Assembly (NCBI GenBank): GCA_963581185.1
Contig: CAUZOB010000009.1
Coordinates: forward strand, 1 to 42,030
Direction: 5' to 3'
From: SAT2750 sp963581185
GTDB taxonomy: Bacteria; Planctomycetota; Planctomycetia; Pirellulales; Pirellulaceae
Length of the DNA: 42,030 nucleotides
Shown: piece by piece, positions 7,277 to 14,844 of the stretch
How the letters are laid out: each line of letters opens with the position of its first letter
Position numbering within the stretch: the first letter of the stretch is position 1
Program-made: the position numbers and the translations under genes
Notes under the pieces: model-generated
What the model was told of the DNA's origin: nothing
Database searches by the model: none
The model's input: only the letters and a program-made list of their open reading frames with translations

Positions 7277-9334
7277 CTAGCGGGGTTCGCCGAGCGTGAC
7301 TGTCAGGACCTTCTTCTCTTTGCCACGCATGACAGTCACCTTGACTTTGTCGCCTGCTTTGAACTTGCGCAGTGCGCTGTCGAAATCTTCGATTCCACCG
7401 ATCTTGAAATCACCCAACTGGATGACCACGTCACCCGCCTTGATCCCCGCCTTTTCCGCTGGCCCGCCACCACTGACTCCCGTCAGCGGTAGTCCATCCA
7501 CGGTATCGGCGAAATCGGGGATACTGCCAAAGTAGGGGCGGTCGCCGCCACTACCAGCCACGTTTCGCTGCTTGTCAGCTTTGGTGAACTCAGGACGTGC
7601 GTCCAGGCTGTCCAGGTCTGCGACAATTTCGGCCGTCATTTGAGTTATACGGGCCATGTCTTTCATGTTCAGCAAATTGACATCGTCGCTGGGACGGTGA
7701 TAGTTGTTGTGCAGGCCGGTGAAGACGTGCAGTACCGGTATGTCCTTCAGGTAAAACGACTGGTGATCGCTGGGCCCAGTTCCCTCCGCCTGGCGCGATA
7801 TGGCGAAGTCGTATTCGGCGTTCAGTCGGTCCAGCAGTGGGTCCCAGTGAGGCGAGGTGCCGGTACCGGTAATGATCAATTTGTTGTCATTCATCCGTCC
7901 CACCATGTCGAGGTTGACCATCGCCACCGTTTCATCCAGTGGAAAACGTGGCTCACGGATGTAATGGGCGCTGCCCAAGAGGCCACGTTCCTCGGCTGAG
8001 AAAGCAATAAAGACGATCCGCCGTCGCGACTTGGCCTTGCGGTGTTTAAGCAGGTAGGCAATTTCAAGCAGCGCGGACGTCCCACTGGCGTTGTCGTCAG
8101 CGCCGTTGTGAATATCGTTTGTCCAGGGTGCCAGGGAACCCTGGCCGCCGCGACCGAGGTGGTCGTAATGGGCGCCCACGACGATCGTTTCATCGGCCAA
8201 TGAGCCCTTGCCCGGCAAGACGCCGAAGACGTTCTTGACCTCGGTGCTACGCTGGATCACTACCGCTTCACAGTCCGCCGTCCATCCCTCCAGGACGGCG
8301 CTGCGGGGGACGAGGTCTTCGTCGATCGCGGCTTCCAGTTCATCCAGGCTAAGTCCCAGGCTGGCCTTGATGATCGGATCAATTGTCTTGCGCTGACAGA
8401 AAAATACAGGCATCTGACGGTCGCCGCTGCCCTGGCCAGCGCCGTTAAAGGCAAGCACTGTGTCGCCGTCACCCTCGGCCTGTTCGTGCAGATCTGAAAT
8501 CTGCTTGGCCAGCACACTGACCTGCTGGCGGTAGTCACGCTGCTGGTCCTCGGTCGGTTCCTCGAGTTCGTTGAACGTCTTATGAGCGGCGGCCAGTCGG
8601 TCCACCGACTGCTGCCAACGGCCCCGGCTGCTCTTCAAATGGCGAGCAAGTTCCGGACCGTCATTTACGATCAGGACAGCAGCGGCGCCGTGCTGGTAAG
8701 CGTTGGATACCTTGGTTGTGAAGAAAGCGTGGCGACTCGATCGCTTGCCATCAAATGCACTGTGTGGGTTCTCCTGCTGAGGTTCCTTGCGAATAATCAC
8801 GACGACCTTGCCCTTGACGTCGATCTCGGCGTAGTCGTCATACTTCAGCTTGGGCGCTGAAATGCCGTAAGCGACGAACACGATCGGGGCATCGGCCTTG
8901 CCCGTGCCGCCCAGCGAGAGAGGGTTGAATTGGCGGCCAAGTTCGAGTTTTACGACAACCGGCTCCTTGTCATCGCTGGCTGGCCCCTTAAGGGTGACCC
9001 GGTTCTGCTCGCTGGGTCCCATCTCCGCGGACATTACCACCGTGAATTTCTGAAATGGCGTGCCGCCAAAGATATCTGTTTCGAGACCAAGGTCTGCGAA
9101 ATATCCAGCGATATAGTCCGCTGCCTTATTGAGACCGTCTGTGCCAACACCGCGGCCCTCGAGGTCGTCCGATGCAAGGTACTCGACCGATGACGTGATC
9201 CGCTCCAGCGTTGTGGTGGCACGCTCCAGGCGGTCCTTCTTGGCAGAGTGGGCCGGCAGTGCGATCACCAGGGCCAGCGAAAGGATCGTCAGCAGCATGG
9301 GAAAATGAAAACGGCGAGAATTGGTCCGTGCCAT
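7277..9334 (-). CDS. Secreted M28 family zinc peptidase with PA and PDZ domains
   Basis: A 685-residue exported aminopeptidase-like protein. A signal peptide covers residues 1-31. An N-terminal segment (DDLEGRGVGTDGLNKAADYI) is typical of M28 peptidases. A protease-associated (PA) insert covers roughly 145-345, including a Gln/Glu-rich helical stretch. The catalytic domain (about 365-575) shows the di-zinc set H389 (GAHYDHLG), D413 (HNGADDNASG), E448-E449 (FSAEERGLLG), D476 (NLDMVGR) and H546 (YHRPSDD). A C-terminal PDZ domain (about 600-685, GPAEKAGIKAGDVVIQLG) likely binds peptide ends. It probably acts in the periplasm, trimming peptides. It is the first gene downstream of a perfect palindrome at 9370-9387. 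Confidence 0.9.
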   Translation of the reverse strand: MARTNSRRFHFPMLLTILSLALVIALPAHSAKKDRLERATTTLERITSSVEYLASDDLEGRGVGTDGLNKAADYIAGYFADLGLETDIFGGTPFQKFTVVMSAEMGPSEQNRVTLKGPASDDKEPVVVKLELGRQFNPLSLGGTGKADAPIVFVAYGISAPKLKYDDYAEIDVKGKVVVIIRKEPQQENPHSAFDGKRSSRHAFFTTKVSNAYQHGAAAVLIVNDGPELARHLKSSRGRWQQSVDRLAAAHKTFNELEEPTEDQQRDYRQQVSVLAKQISDLHEQAEGDGDTVLAFNGAGQGSGDRQMPVFFCQRKTIDPIIKASLGLSLDELEAAIDEDLVPRSAVLEGWTADCEAVVIQRSTEVKNVFGVLPGKGSLADETIVVGAHYDHLGRGGQGSLAPWTNDIHNGADDNASGTSALLEIAYLLKHRKAKSRRRIVFIAFSAEERGLLGSAHYIREPRFPLDETVAMVNLDMVGRMNDNKLIITGTGTSPHWDPLLDRLNAEYDFAISRQAEGTGPSDHQSFYLKDIPVLHVFTGLHNNYHRPSDDVNLLNMKDMARITQMTAEIVADLDSLDARPEFTKADKQRNVAGSGGDRPYFGSIPDFADTVDGLPLTGVSGGGPAEKAGIKAGDVVIQLGDFKIGGIEDFDSALRKFKAGDKVKVTVMRGKEKKVLTVTLGEPR

Positions 9335-9369
9335 GGTGAGGGGCCCTTAAAGGACGTGCGTTGTTCACG

Positions 9370-9387
9370 GCCGAACAGCTGTTCGGC
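9370..9387. promoter_or_regulatory. Perfect 18-bp palindrome, candidate operator upstream of the M28 peptidase
   Basis: GCCGAACAGCTGTTCGGC is an exact palindrome lying 35 bp upstream of the minus-strand peptidase start. Its core fits GAAC-N4-GTTC, the form of the LexA box in Firmicutes and Actinobacteria. On the minus strand a TTGACA (9406 to 9401) lies 13 bases before it, so the palindrome would cover the -10 region of such a promoter, as an operator often does. No clear -10 hexamer is visible. That a repressor binds here, and which one, is inference. Confidence 0.45.
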
Positions 9388-9580
9388 GTTGGACCTGCAT
9401 TGTCAAGCGACCACTGCAACCCGTCAAGTCGCCGGCGTATTGCGCCTCACCGGCGCCTCTTTCGGACTGAATCAGGTTAACCCTGTTCAGCTCCAAAAGA
9501 GCTATCTAGAATCGATCGTATGACGGTCGGGCCAGAGCCGACCGCTGAGTTCATTCATCCGACGAGCGGAGAACAGGGAT

Positions 9581-11257
9581 ATGGCGTCGCTTTACGTCGT
9601 TTCCGGTCCCGATAAGGGCCGCCGTTTTGAGTTGCAGGCGGACATCGCCAGGCTTGGGCGTGACCGCGCAAATGCCATCCAGTTGATGGATACGGAAGTC
9701 TCTCGTTGTCACGCGGAGATTCAATGGGACGAGGGCATCTACCAGTTGGCGGACCTGGAAAGTTCCAATGGGACGTACGTCAACGGCAAACTGACAAGTC
9801 GCAAACGACTCGTGAATGGCGACAGTATCGAGATTGGCCAGACACGCCTGGTTTTCCTTGAGCAGACCGCGGACCAAACAGCTTTGCCTGAAGAAAGCGT
9901 AGCTATCGTCGCCGGAGGCGAGGTTGATCAATCACAGATTCTGTATACCGCAACATCGCCTAGTATGCTCGATACCGAGTTTTCGCGACCGATAGCCAGC
10001 GACAGTTCAGTCAGCCAGAGGGCGACCAGCCTGGATGTGATGTATCGCACAGCATTGGCAGTCAGCCGGACTCTTGATATTGACGTGTTGCTGGCTCGAA
10101 TCCTGGAATTGATCTTTGAGTGGGTCGATGCGGACCGTGGCTGCGTGATGTTACAGGATCCCGACTCTGGACGGCTTGTGCCGCGGGCCCGCCACGACCG
10201 TGACGAAAGCACTGACAAGCCAATCACGCTCAGTCGCACCATCCTCCACTATGTGATGGATCGCAAGGAGGGCCTGCTGACTTCAAACGCCAGCGATGAT
10301 GACCGCTGGGACGCTGCTGCAAGTATCCTCGATGCGGGCGTGCAAGAAGCGATTTGCGCACCGATGCAGGGTCGCTATGGAATCGTTGGCGTGATCTACG
10401 TCGATACCGTGCCGGAGCAAGGAGTACCGCCCGAGCTGCGCAGCAGTCGGTTCGATGAAGAGCACCTCAAGTTGCTGGTGGCGATTGCACACCAGGCAGC
10501 ACTGGCTGTCGAGGATACGACATTCTATGGCGCGATGGTGCAATCTGAGCGACTGGCTGCGATGGGCCAGACGATCGCCACGCTATCGCATCACATCAAG
10601 AATATTCTCCAGGGAGTGCGCGGTGGAAGTTACCTGGTGACGCAGGGCTTGGAGGATGACAACAGGGAGGCGATTGCAAACGGCTGGGCGATCGTGGAGA
10701 AAAACCAGCAGAAGATATCTCATCTGGTGCAGGATATGCTGTCGGTGAGTAAACCGCGGCAGCCGACCCTGGAGTTGGCCGACGTGCTGCAACTGGTTGA
10801 GGAGGCGATCGACGTCATGCGGGCCAGAGCTGACGAGGCAGGGGTCGCCCTCTCGCTCGACCGTCCCGATCAGCCGCTCTCCTGCCAGCTCGATGTGCAG
10901 GCAATGCAACATGCCCTCTTGAATGTGCTGGCAAACGGGATTGACGCAACTGAGGGCGTGGAGGGTGGTAGTGTATCGCTGGCCGTCGTGATGGACCTCG
11001 ACGAGGGCCATGTCGGTGTGGAAGTGCGGGACAATGGTCCCGGTCTATCCGCAGCAGACCTGCAGGAGGTCTTTTCGTTGTTCTATTCCAGCAAGGGCCA
11101 ACGAGGGACCGGTCTGGGATTGGCCGTCAGCGACAAGATTCTGCGAGAGCATGGTGGGCGGATCGAAGTCGAAAGTCGGCCCGGCGAGGGCGCCCTGTTT
11201 CGATTGCATTGGCCGAGTGATCTCACGCCAGACGATTTTGGCCAACAAAAGGATTGA
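9581..11257 (+). CDS. FHA-GAF sensor histidine kinase
   Basis: A 558-residue, apparently soluble kinase. The FHA domain (about 1-92) has LGRD, SRCHAEI and SSNGTYVNG, the phosphothreonine-binding signature. A Ser/Thr-rich linker (93-150) is followed by a GAF domain (about 152-312) and a dimerisation/phosphoacceptor helix with LSHHIKNILQG, where H337 is the expected phosphoacceptor and the usual following acidic residue is His. The ATPase domain has the N box (LLNVLANGIDA, about 446-455), DNGPG (484-488) and GTGLGLAV (509-516). It should read a serine/threonine phosphorylation or small-molecule signal and pass phosphate to a response regulator, but none is adjacent. The ATG follows AGGGA closely. 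The 3' end overlaps the converging hydrolase gene by 35 bp. Confidence 0.9.
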   Translation: MASLYVVSGPDKGRRFELQADIARLGRDRANAIQLMDTEVSRCHAEIQWDEGIYQLADLESSNGTYVNGKLTSRKRLVNGDSIEIGQTRLVFLEQTADQTALPEESVAIVAGGEVDQSQILYTATSPSMLDTEFSRPIASDSSVSQRATSLDVMYRTALAVSRTLDIDVLLARILELIFEWVDADRGCVMLQDPDSGRLVPRARHDRDESTDKPITLSRTILHYVMDRKEGLLTSNASDDDRWDAAASILDAGVQEAICAPMQGRYGIVGVIYVDTVPEQGVPPELRSSRFDEEHLKLLVAIAHQAALAVEDTTFYGAMVQSERLAAMGQTIATLSHHIKNILQGVRGGSYLVTQGLEDDNREAIANGWAIVEKNQQKISHLVQDMLSVSKPRQPTLELADVLQLVEEAIDVMRARADEAGVALSLDRPDQPLSCQLDVQAMQHALLNVLANGIDATEGVEGGSVSLAVVMDLDEGHVGVEVRDNGPGLSAADLQEVFSLFYSSKGQRGTGLGLAVSDKILREHGGRIEVESRPGEGALFRLHWPSDLTPDDFGQQKD

Positions 11258-11882
11258 ACTGACGCTCCTGGCCAACCGTGGTAGCGGGACCATGGCCCGG
11301 CAAGACCACGGTCTCATCAGGAAGTGTGAATAGCTGGTTTGTGATGGACAATTCCAGCTGCTCGAAATTGCCATCGGGAAAATCGACTCGTCCCACACTG
11401 CCCTGGAAGAGCACGTCGCCGCCGAAAACCGTGATTGGGTCGGTCTGTCGGCCGACAAAAACCACGTGGCCGGCGCTGTGGCCCGGCGTTTCCCTGACCT
11501 CAAACTCCAAACCGGCTGCTTCCACAATGTCCCCCTGGGCAACAAGTCGGTCAGCTGGGGCACAGATCAGCGGCATGCCATAGTTGGCGGAGAGATTGGC
11601 CACCGCATCGGTCAGCTTGCCGGCGTCCCCCTCACCAATCACCACCGGACAATCGGGCCAGAGTTGCTTTAGAGCCGGGAGCCCGCCGATGTGGTCGGCA
11701 TGGCCGTGCGTCACCAGGATCATGGCAGGATTGAGCTTATGTTCCGCCATCGCTGCCACGATATCGTCAGGCTGCAGACCCGGATCGACGACGATACAGT
11801 CGTCGCGGCCAGGCAATGACGCGATGAAAGTGTTCTGCCCGAACATCTCCGAGATAACAACCAACAACTCCATTGAATTCAC
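11223..11882 (-). CDS. Metallo-beta-lactamase-fold hydrolase, glyoxalase II-like
   Basis: A 219-residue soluble hydrolase with the metal-binding THGHADHIGG motif (about residues 58-67), the downstream metal histidine in ETPGHSAGH, the bridging Asp in FGGDVLF and the last His in LPGHGP. This pattern matches the hydroxyacylglutathione hydrolase-like family, usually thioesterases, but the substrate cannot be told from sequence. The GTG at 11882 is preceded by AGGAAGG at 6 bases; an ATG three codons further in is the alternative start. Its 3' end overlaps the kinase gene tail-to-tail by 35 bp, so the two transcripts are antisense over that stretch. Confidence 0.88.
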   Translation of the reverse strand: MNSMELLVVISEMFGQNTFIASLPGRDDCIVVDPGLQPDDIVAAMAEHKLNPAMILVTHGHADHIGGLPALKQLWPDCPVVIGEGDAGKLTDAVANLSANYGMPLICAPADRLVAQGDIVEAAGLEFEVRETPGHSAGHVVFVGRQTDPITVFGGDVLFQGSVGRVDFPDGNFEQLELSITNQLFTLPDETVVLPGHGPATTVGQERQFNPFVGQNRLA

Positions 11883-11955
11883 GATCTGCCTTCCTGATGC
11901 CGGAACAAGTTAAGTTGCGTTATCTGGGTCGCCTTTAGGGAAGTAAGGCCGGCTG

Positions 11956-11984
11956 TTGACGCGTACTGTTGGTCCGGTTGGATA
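11956..11984 (+). promoter_or_regulatory. Possible sigma70-type promoter before the DUF1571 gene
   Basis: TTGACG at 11956-11961 is followed after 17 bases by TGGATA at 11979-11984 (or GATAAA two bases later). It points toward the gene starting at 12182 and would leave a leader of roughly 190 bases. It is a fair but not strong match and is given as a candidate only. Confidence 0.25.
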
Positions 11985-12181
11985 AACGGGGAGGGTGCCT
12001 CCCTTAATTGTAATTCGCCGATTCCCGCCTTGGCGATACCAGCTACATGGCACGAATGAGAATGGGATTCTCGTTTCAAGCGGTTGTGCGCCATATCGCC
12101 CCTTTCATCGATGGTAACAGTATCCGCCCCTCACGGCTTTCTGAAAAGTCGACTGATGCTGCGACCAGGAGATTCTTTGAC

Positions 12182-13066
12182 ATGAACAGCATTCCCCGCA
12201 TTATCCTGGCCCTGGTTGGCATGACCACTGGACTGATTGTCAGCCAACTTTCACTCGCTAATGCACAGCAAGACGCTGCTGAAAAGCCGGTCAAAGTTGC
12301 TGAGGCAAAAATTGGTGAAACCAGCGAAAAGGCAACTCACCCGCTTGATCCCGCCATCAAACTGGCTCAACAGGGGCAGATACGGTGTAACAACGAAATC
12401 AAGGGCTACAGTGCAACCCTTGTACGGCGTGAACGCGTCGATGGCAAATTGACACCGCACGAATACATCTTCACCAAGGTGACAAATCGTCAGTCGAAAG
12501 ACGGCAAGGTGGTCACCCCCTTCCGCTGTTACCTGTACTTCCTCAAGCCCACGGCAGTCAAGGGTCGCGAGATTGTCTACATCGAAGGCCAGAACAACGG
12601 CAAATTCTGCGTGCATGAAGGCAGCGGAGCCAAATCCTCCCTGCCCGACCTCTGGTTGGATCCATTCGGCCCCCTCGCAATGCAGGGACAACGGTACCCG
12701 ATCACTTTCTTCGGAATCCAGAACCTGATCGACCAGATGATCGAACGTGCCGTCGAGGATAAAAAGCACGGCGAGTGCACGGTCCAGTTCCGTAAAGGAG
12801 CCACGATCAATGGCCGCAAGTGCACGCTGATTCAGGTCATCCACCCCAAGCGACGATCGCATTTCGATTTCCACGTCGCCCAGATCTTCATGGACGACGA
12901 ATACAAGTTGCCGATCCGTTACGCCGCCTACGACTGGCCAGCTGCTGAAGGTCAACGGCCAGCACTGCTTGAGGAATACACGTACCTCAACGTGGAGCTG
13001 AATCCCGGACACACGGACAGCGATTTCCTGCCAAGCAACGAGACTTACAATTTCAAGTCCAAGTAG
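12182..13066 (+). CDS. Exported DUF1571 family protein
   Basis: A 294-residue protein. I choose ATG 12182 over an in-frame upstream start at 12047 because AGGAG lies 10 bases before it and the protein then begins with a clear signal peptide (MNSIPRIILALVGMTTGLIV, cleavage near LANAQQ). The mature chain is DUF1571: SATLVRRERVDGKL near the start, then KPTAVKGREIVYIEGQN, LPDLWLDPFGPLAMQGQRYP and a C-terminal PIRYAAYDWP...LLEEYTYLNVELN stretch. The fold resembles lipoprotein-carrier-like beta sheets (LolA/LolB type) in my reading, but the function is unknown. DUF1571 is common in planctomycetes. A 57-residue lipoprotein follows 62 bp downstream, before a shared terminator. Confidence 0.85.
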   Translation: MNSIPRIILALVGMTTGLIVSQLSLANAQQDAAEKPVKVAEAKIGETSEKATHPLDPAIKLAQQGQIRCNNEIKGYSATLVRRERVDGKLTPHEYIFTKVTNRQSKDGKVVTPFRCYLYFLKPTAVKGREIVYIEGQNNGKFCVHEGSGAKSSLPDLWLDPFGPLAMQGQRYPITFFGIQNLIDQMIERAVEDKKHGECTVQFRKGATINGRKCTLIQVIHPKRRSHFDFHVAQIFMDDEYKLPIRYAAYDWPAAEGQRPALLEEYTYLNVELNPGHTDSDFLPSNETYNFKSK

Positions 13067-13128
13067 AACTCCCTGGCCCACTCCCCTTTGAGGGGTCGCA
13101 GCCAAAACCAAGACGCAAAGGGGAAACG

Positions 13129-13302
13129 ATGAGATACCTGATAACGATGGTGCTGTTCGTCGTGAGCCTCTCGGTCGGCTGCGGTCGTGATGACACACCG
13201 CCACCAGAGGTCAACCTGGAAACCCAGGAGATCGAGATTGATATGGGCGAGCTCGTATTGACCGGCGATGATGGCGATCTGTTGGAGTTGTCGATCGACT
13301 AA
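13129..13302 (+). CDS. 57-residue putative lipoprotein with acidic tail
   Basis: A short frame starts with ATG at 13129 after AAAGGGG. It encodes MRYLITMVLFVVSLSVGC at the N-terminus, a lipoprotein signal peptide with Cys18 as the lipidation site (SVGC lipobox), and then a strongly acidic 39-residue tail (EVNLETQEIEIDMGELVLTG region) without positive charges after Arg20. The good ribosome binding site, the signal peptide and the terminator right after it all support a real gene. It sits 62 bp after the DUF1571 gene in the same direction, suggesting a two-gene unit. I do not recognise a family. Confidence 0.68.
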   Translation: MRYLITMVLFVVSLSVGCGRDDTPPPEVNLETQEIEIDMGELVLTGDDGDLLELSID

Positions 13303-13327
13303 CCCCGACCCAGACGATGCGAAATAT

Positions 13328-13361
13328 GGGGCCACCGGTTGATGCCGGGCGGCCCCTTTTT
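13328..13361 (+). terminator. Intrinsic terminator after the DUF1571/lipoprotein unit
   Basis: GGGGCC (13328-13333) pairs with GGCCCC (13351-13356); inside it CCGG pairs with CCGG around a TTGATG loop. Five T residues follow directly (13357-13361). This is a good Rho-independent terminator for plus-strand transcription ending after 13302. Confidence 0.8.
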
Positions 13362-13367
13362 CGTGGA

Positions 13368-13856
13368 CTAGTCGAGCAGTTGGCGAAAGAGTGCCATCAG
13401 GAAGCAGCAGGCACGAACGTAGCTGCCCGGTCTGCCCGACTCGCGTGGGCCTGCGACGTTGACCACTTCAGGATGGTTACTGAGCAGCCACTCGCCGATC
13501 GTCACATGCGCCTGCGGGTCGTCGCCCGCCGACAGGTCAGCCAAGAGGAACTCACGACCGTGCTGTTCCGCCAGGTTGGCGGTTAATTTGGTACCGCCAT
13601 GAAGGGGACCGTCACTAAGAACAAGCGTGAGGTCGGCCGCCAATACGTTGGCAAGCGTGCGCTCGGAATACGCAGCCGATTCGGTCTCCTGAAGCTGGTA
13701 GCGGTCCGGAATGACTCCATCTTCAGCGCGTCGGCCGAGTGGACACCAGCCGCCGTGTGGAATGTCCAGATACATGGCCGCGTCGAGTGCTGCTCGATCC
13801 ACGCCGGTCTGCCCGCCGGAGACGATCGTGGGCGTGTATCGCAGGAGTTGGTTCAT
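13368..13856 (-). CDS. YpsA-like SLOG-domain protein (putative molybdenum carrier family)
   Basis: A 162-residue Rossmann-like protein. The N-terminal VSGGQTGVDRAALDAAM stretch (about residues 12-28) and HGGWCPLGRRAEDGVIPDRYQL (34-55) are the signatures of the family annotated as putative molybdenum carrier, which belongs to the SLOG nucleotide-binding superfamily. A further glycine-rich stretch, LSDGPLHGGTK, contributes the usual ligand pocket. The molybdenum name comes from one structural study; the wider superfamily binds nucleotides or their derivatives, so the ligand here is open. Its ATG overlaps the rsmH stop codon (ATGA), so it is translationally coupled to rsmH. Confidence 0.82.
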   Translation of the reverse strand: MNQLLRYTPTIVSGGQTGVDRAALDAAMYLDIPHGGWCPLGRRAEDGVIPDRYQLQETESAAYSERTLANVLAADLTLVLSDGPLHGGTKLTANLAEQHGREFLLADLSAGDDPQAHVTIGEWLLSNHPEVVNVAGPRESGRPGSYVRACCFLMALFRQLLD

Positions 13857-14743
13857 TCGTCCCCGTCACCCTTGCGAATGCCCCACCGGAGCCGAGCGCT
13901 CCTGGAACGTGGATTGCGAACAATCTCCTCTTCGCTGGCCATAATGGCCTTACCAGAATGCGGTGTCAGCCGCTCATCACCCCGGATCGTATGTTTCACC
14001 ATCCGGTCTTCGAGGGAATGGAAGCTGATGACTGCCAGGATGCCACCCACAGCCAACCGATCAGGTATCCGCGAGAGGGCCAGCTTCAACGATTTCAACT
14101 CATCATTAACGGCGATTCGAAGTGCCTGGAAACTTCGAGTGGCAGGATGGATCCTCTGTTTGGGGAATCGTGGATAGACCTGTTCGATAATCCCGGCAAT
14201 CTCGGCCGCCTCCTGTAACGGACCTACTTGAAGACGCGCCAGAATGGCGGTTGCAATCCTGCGGCTCAGTCGCTCCTCACCAAATTCGTATAACAGGTCC
14301 GCCAGGTGCCGTTGACTCAGTCGTTCCATCAGCCGCCAGGCCGGTTCGCCTTCACTGGTGTCAAAACGCAGGTCAAGCGGGCCCTTGGAATGGAAGCTGA
14401 AACCGCGGCTGTGGTCGGCCAGCTGATCGCTGGAAAGACCCAGATCGAGCAAGACGCCGTCAACCTCCTGGACCTGCAGGACATCAAGCACTTCAGGGAT
14501 GTTGGAGAAATTGGCCTGGGCGAGTTGAATCGAACGTTCTCCGCGCAAGGGCTCAAAACGATCAAGTGCCGTGGCGTCCCGATCAATTGAGATCAAGCGG
14601 CCAGAGTTGCCCAGCACTTCGGAAATGGCGAGTGTATGACCGCCCCCTCCCAGTGTGCCGTCCACGATTGTCTGGCCCGCCTTGACGCCCAGGCAGGTGA
14701 TCACCTCGTCCTTCAGAACAGGAAGATGACAGGTGGGATCCAT
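13853..14743 (-). CDS. rsmH: 16S rRNA (cytosine-1402-N4) methyltransferase RsmH
   Basis: A 296-residue SAM-dependent methyltransferase that modifies C1402 in the ribosomal P site. Visible motifs are HLPVLKDEV near the start, the SAM-binding VDGTLGGGGHT (27-37), DLGLSSDQLADHSRGFSF (100-117) with GPLDLRFD (121-128), and near the C-terminus ISFHSLEDRMVKH and NPRSRSARLR. I take ATG 14743 as start; a longer reading would need a TTG at 14800 without ribosome binding site. In most bacteria rsmH sits in the division and cell wall (dcw) cluster between mraZ and ftsL; here neither is present, in keeping with the loss of FtsZ-based division in planctomycetes. The next gene overlaps its stop. Confidence 0.95.
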   Translation of the reverse strand: MDPTCHLPVLKDEVITCLGVKAGQTIVDGTLGGGGHTLAISEVLGNSGRLISIDRDATALDRFEPLRGERSIQLAQANFSNIPEVLDVLQVQEVDGVLLDLGLSSDQLADHSRGFSFHSKGPLDLRFDTSEGEPAWRLMERLSQRHLADLLYEFGEERLSRRIATAILARLQVGPLQEAAEIAGIIEQVYPRFPKQRIHPATRSFQALRIAVNDELKSLKLALSRIPDRLAVGGILAVISFHSLEDRMVKHTIRGDERLTPHSGKAIMASEEEIVRNPRSRSARLRWGIRKGDGDE

Positions 14744-14844
14744 CGTTGTGGCCGGATCAAAGAGATACTCGTTGCGTTGTGATGATGTGATTGTCAACAA
14801 CCAACCGGCCTAGGACAACGGGAGATAACGTCAGTCAGACGCCA

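Noticed and set aside
12251..13204. Minus-strand frame of 317 codons opposite the DUF1571 gene
   Set aside because: The plus strand has a ribosome binding site, signal peptide and recognised family; the antisense product resembles nothing.
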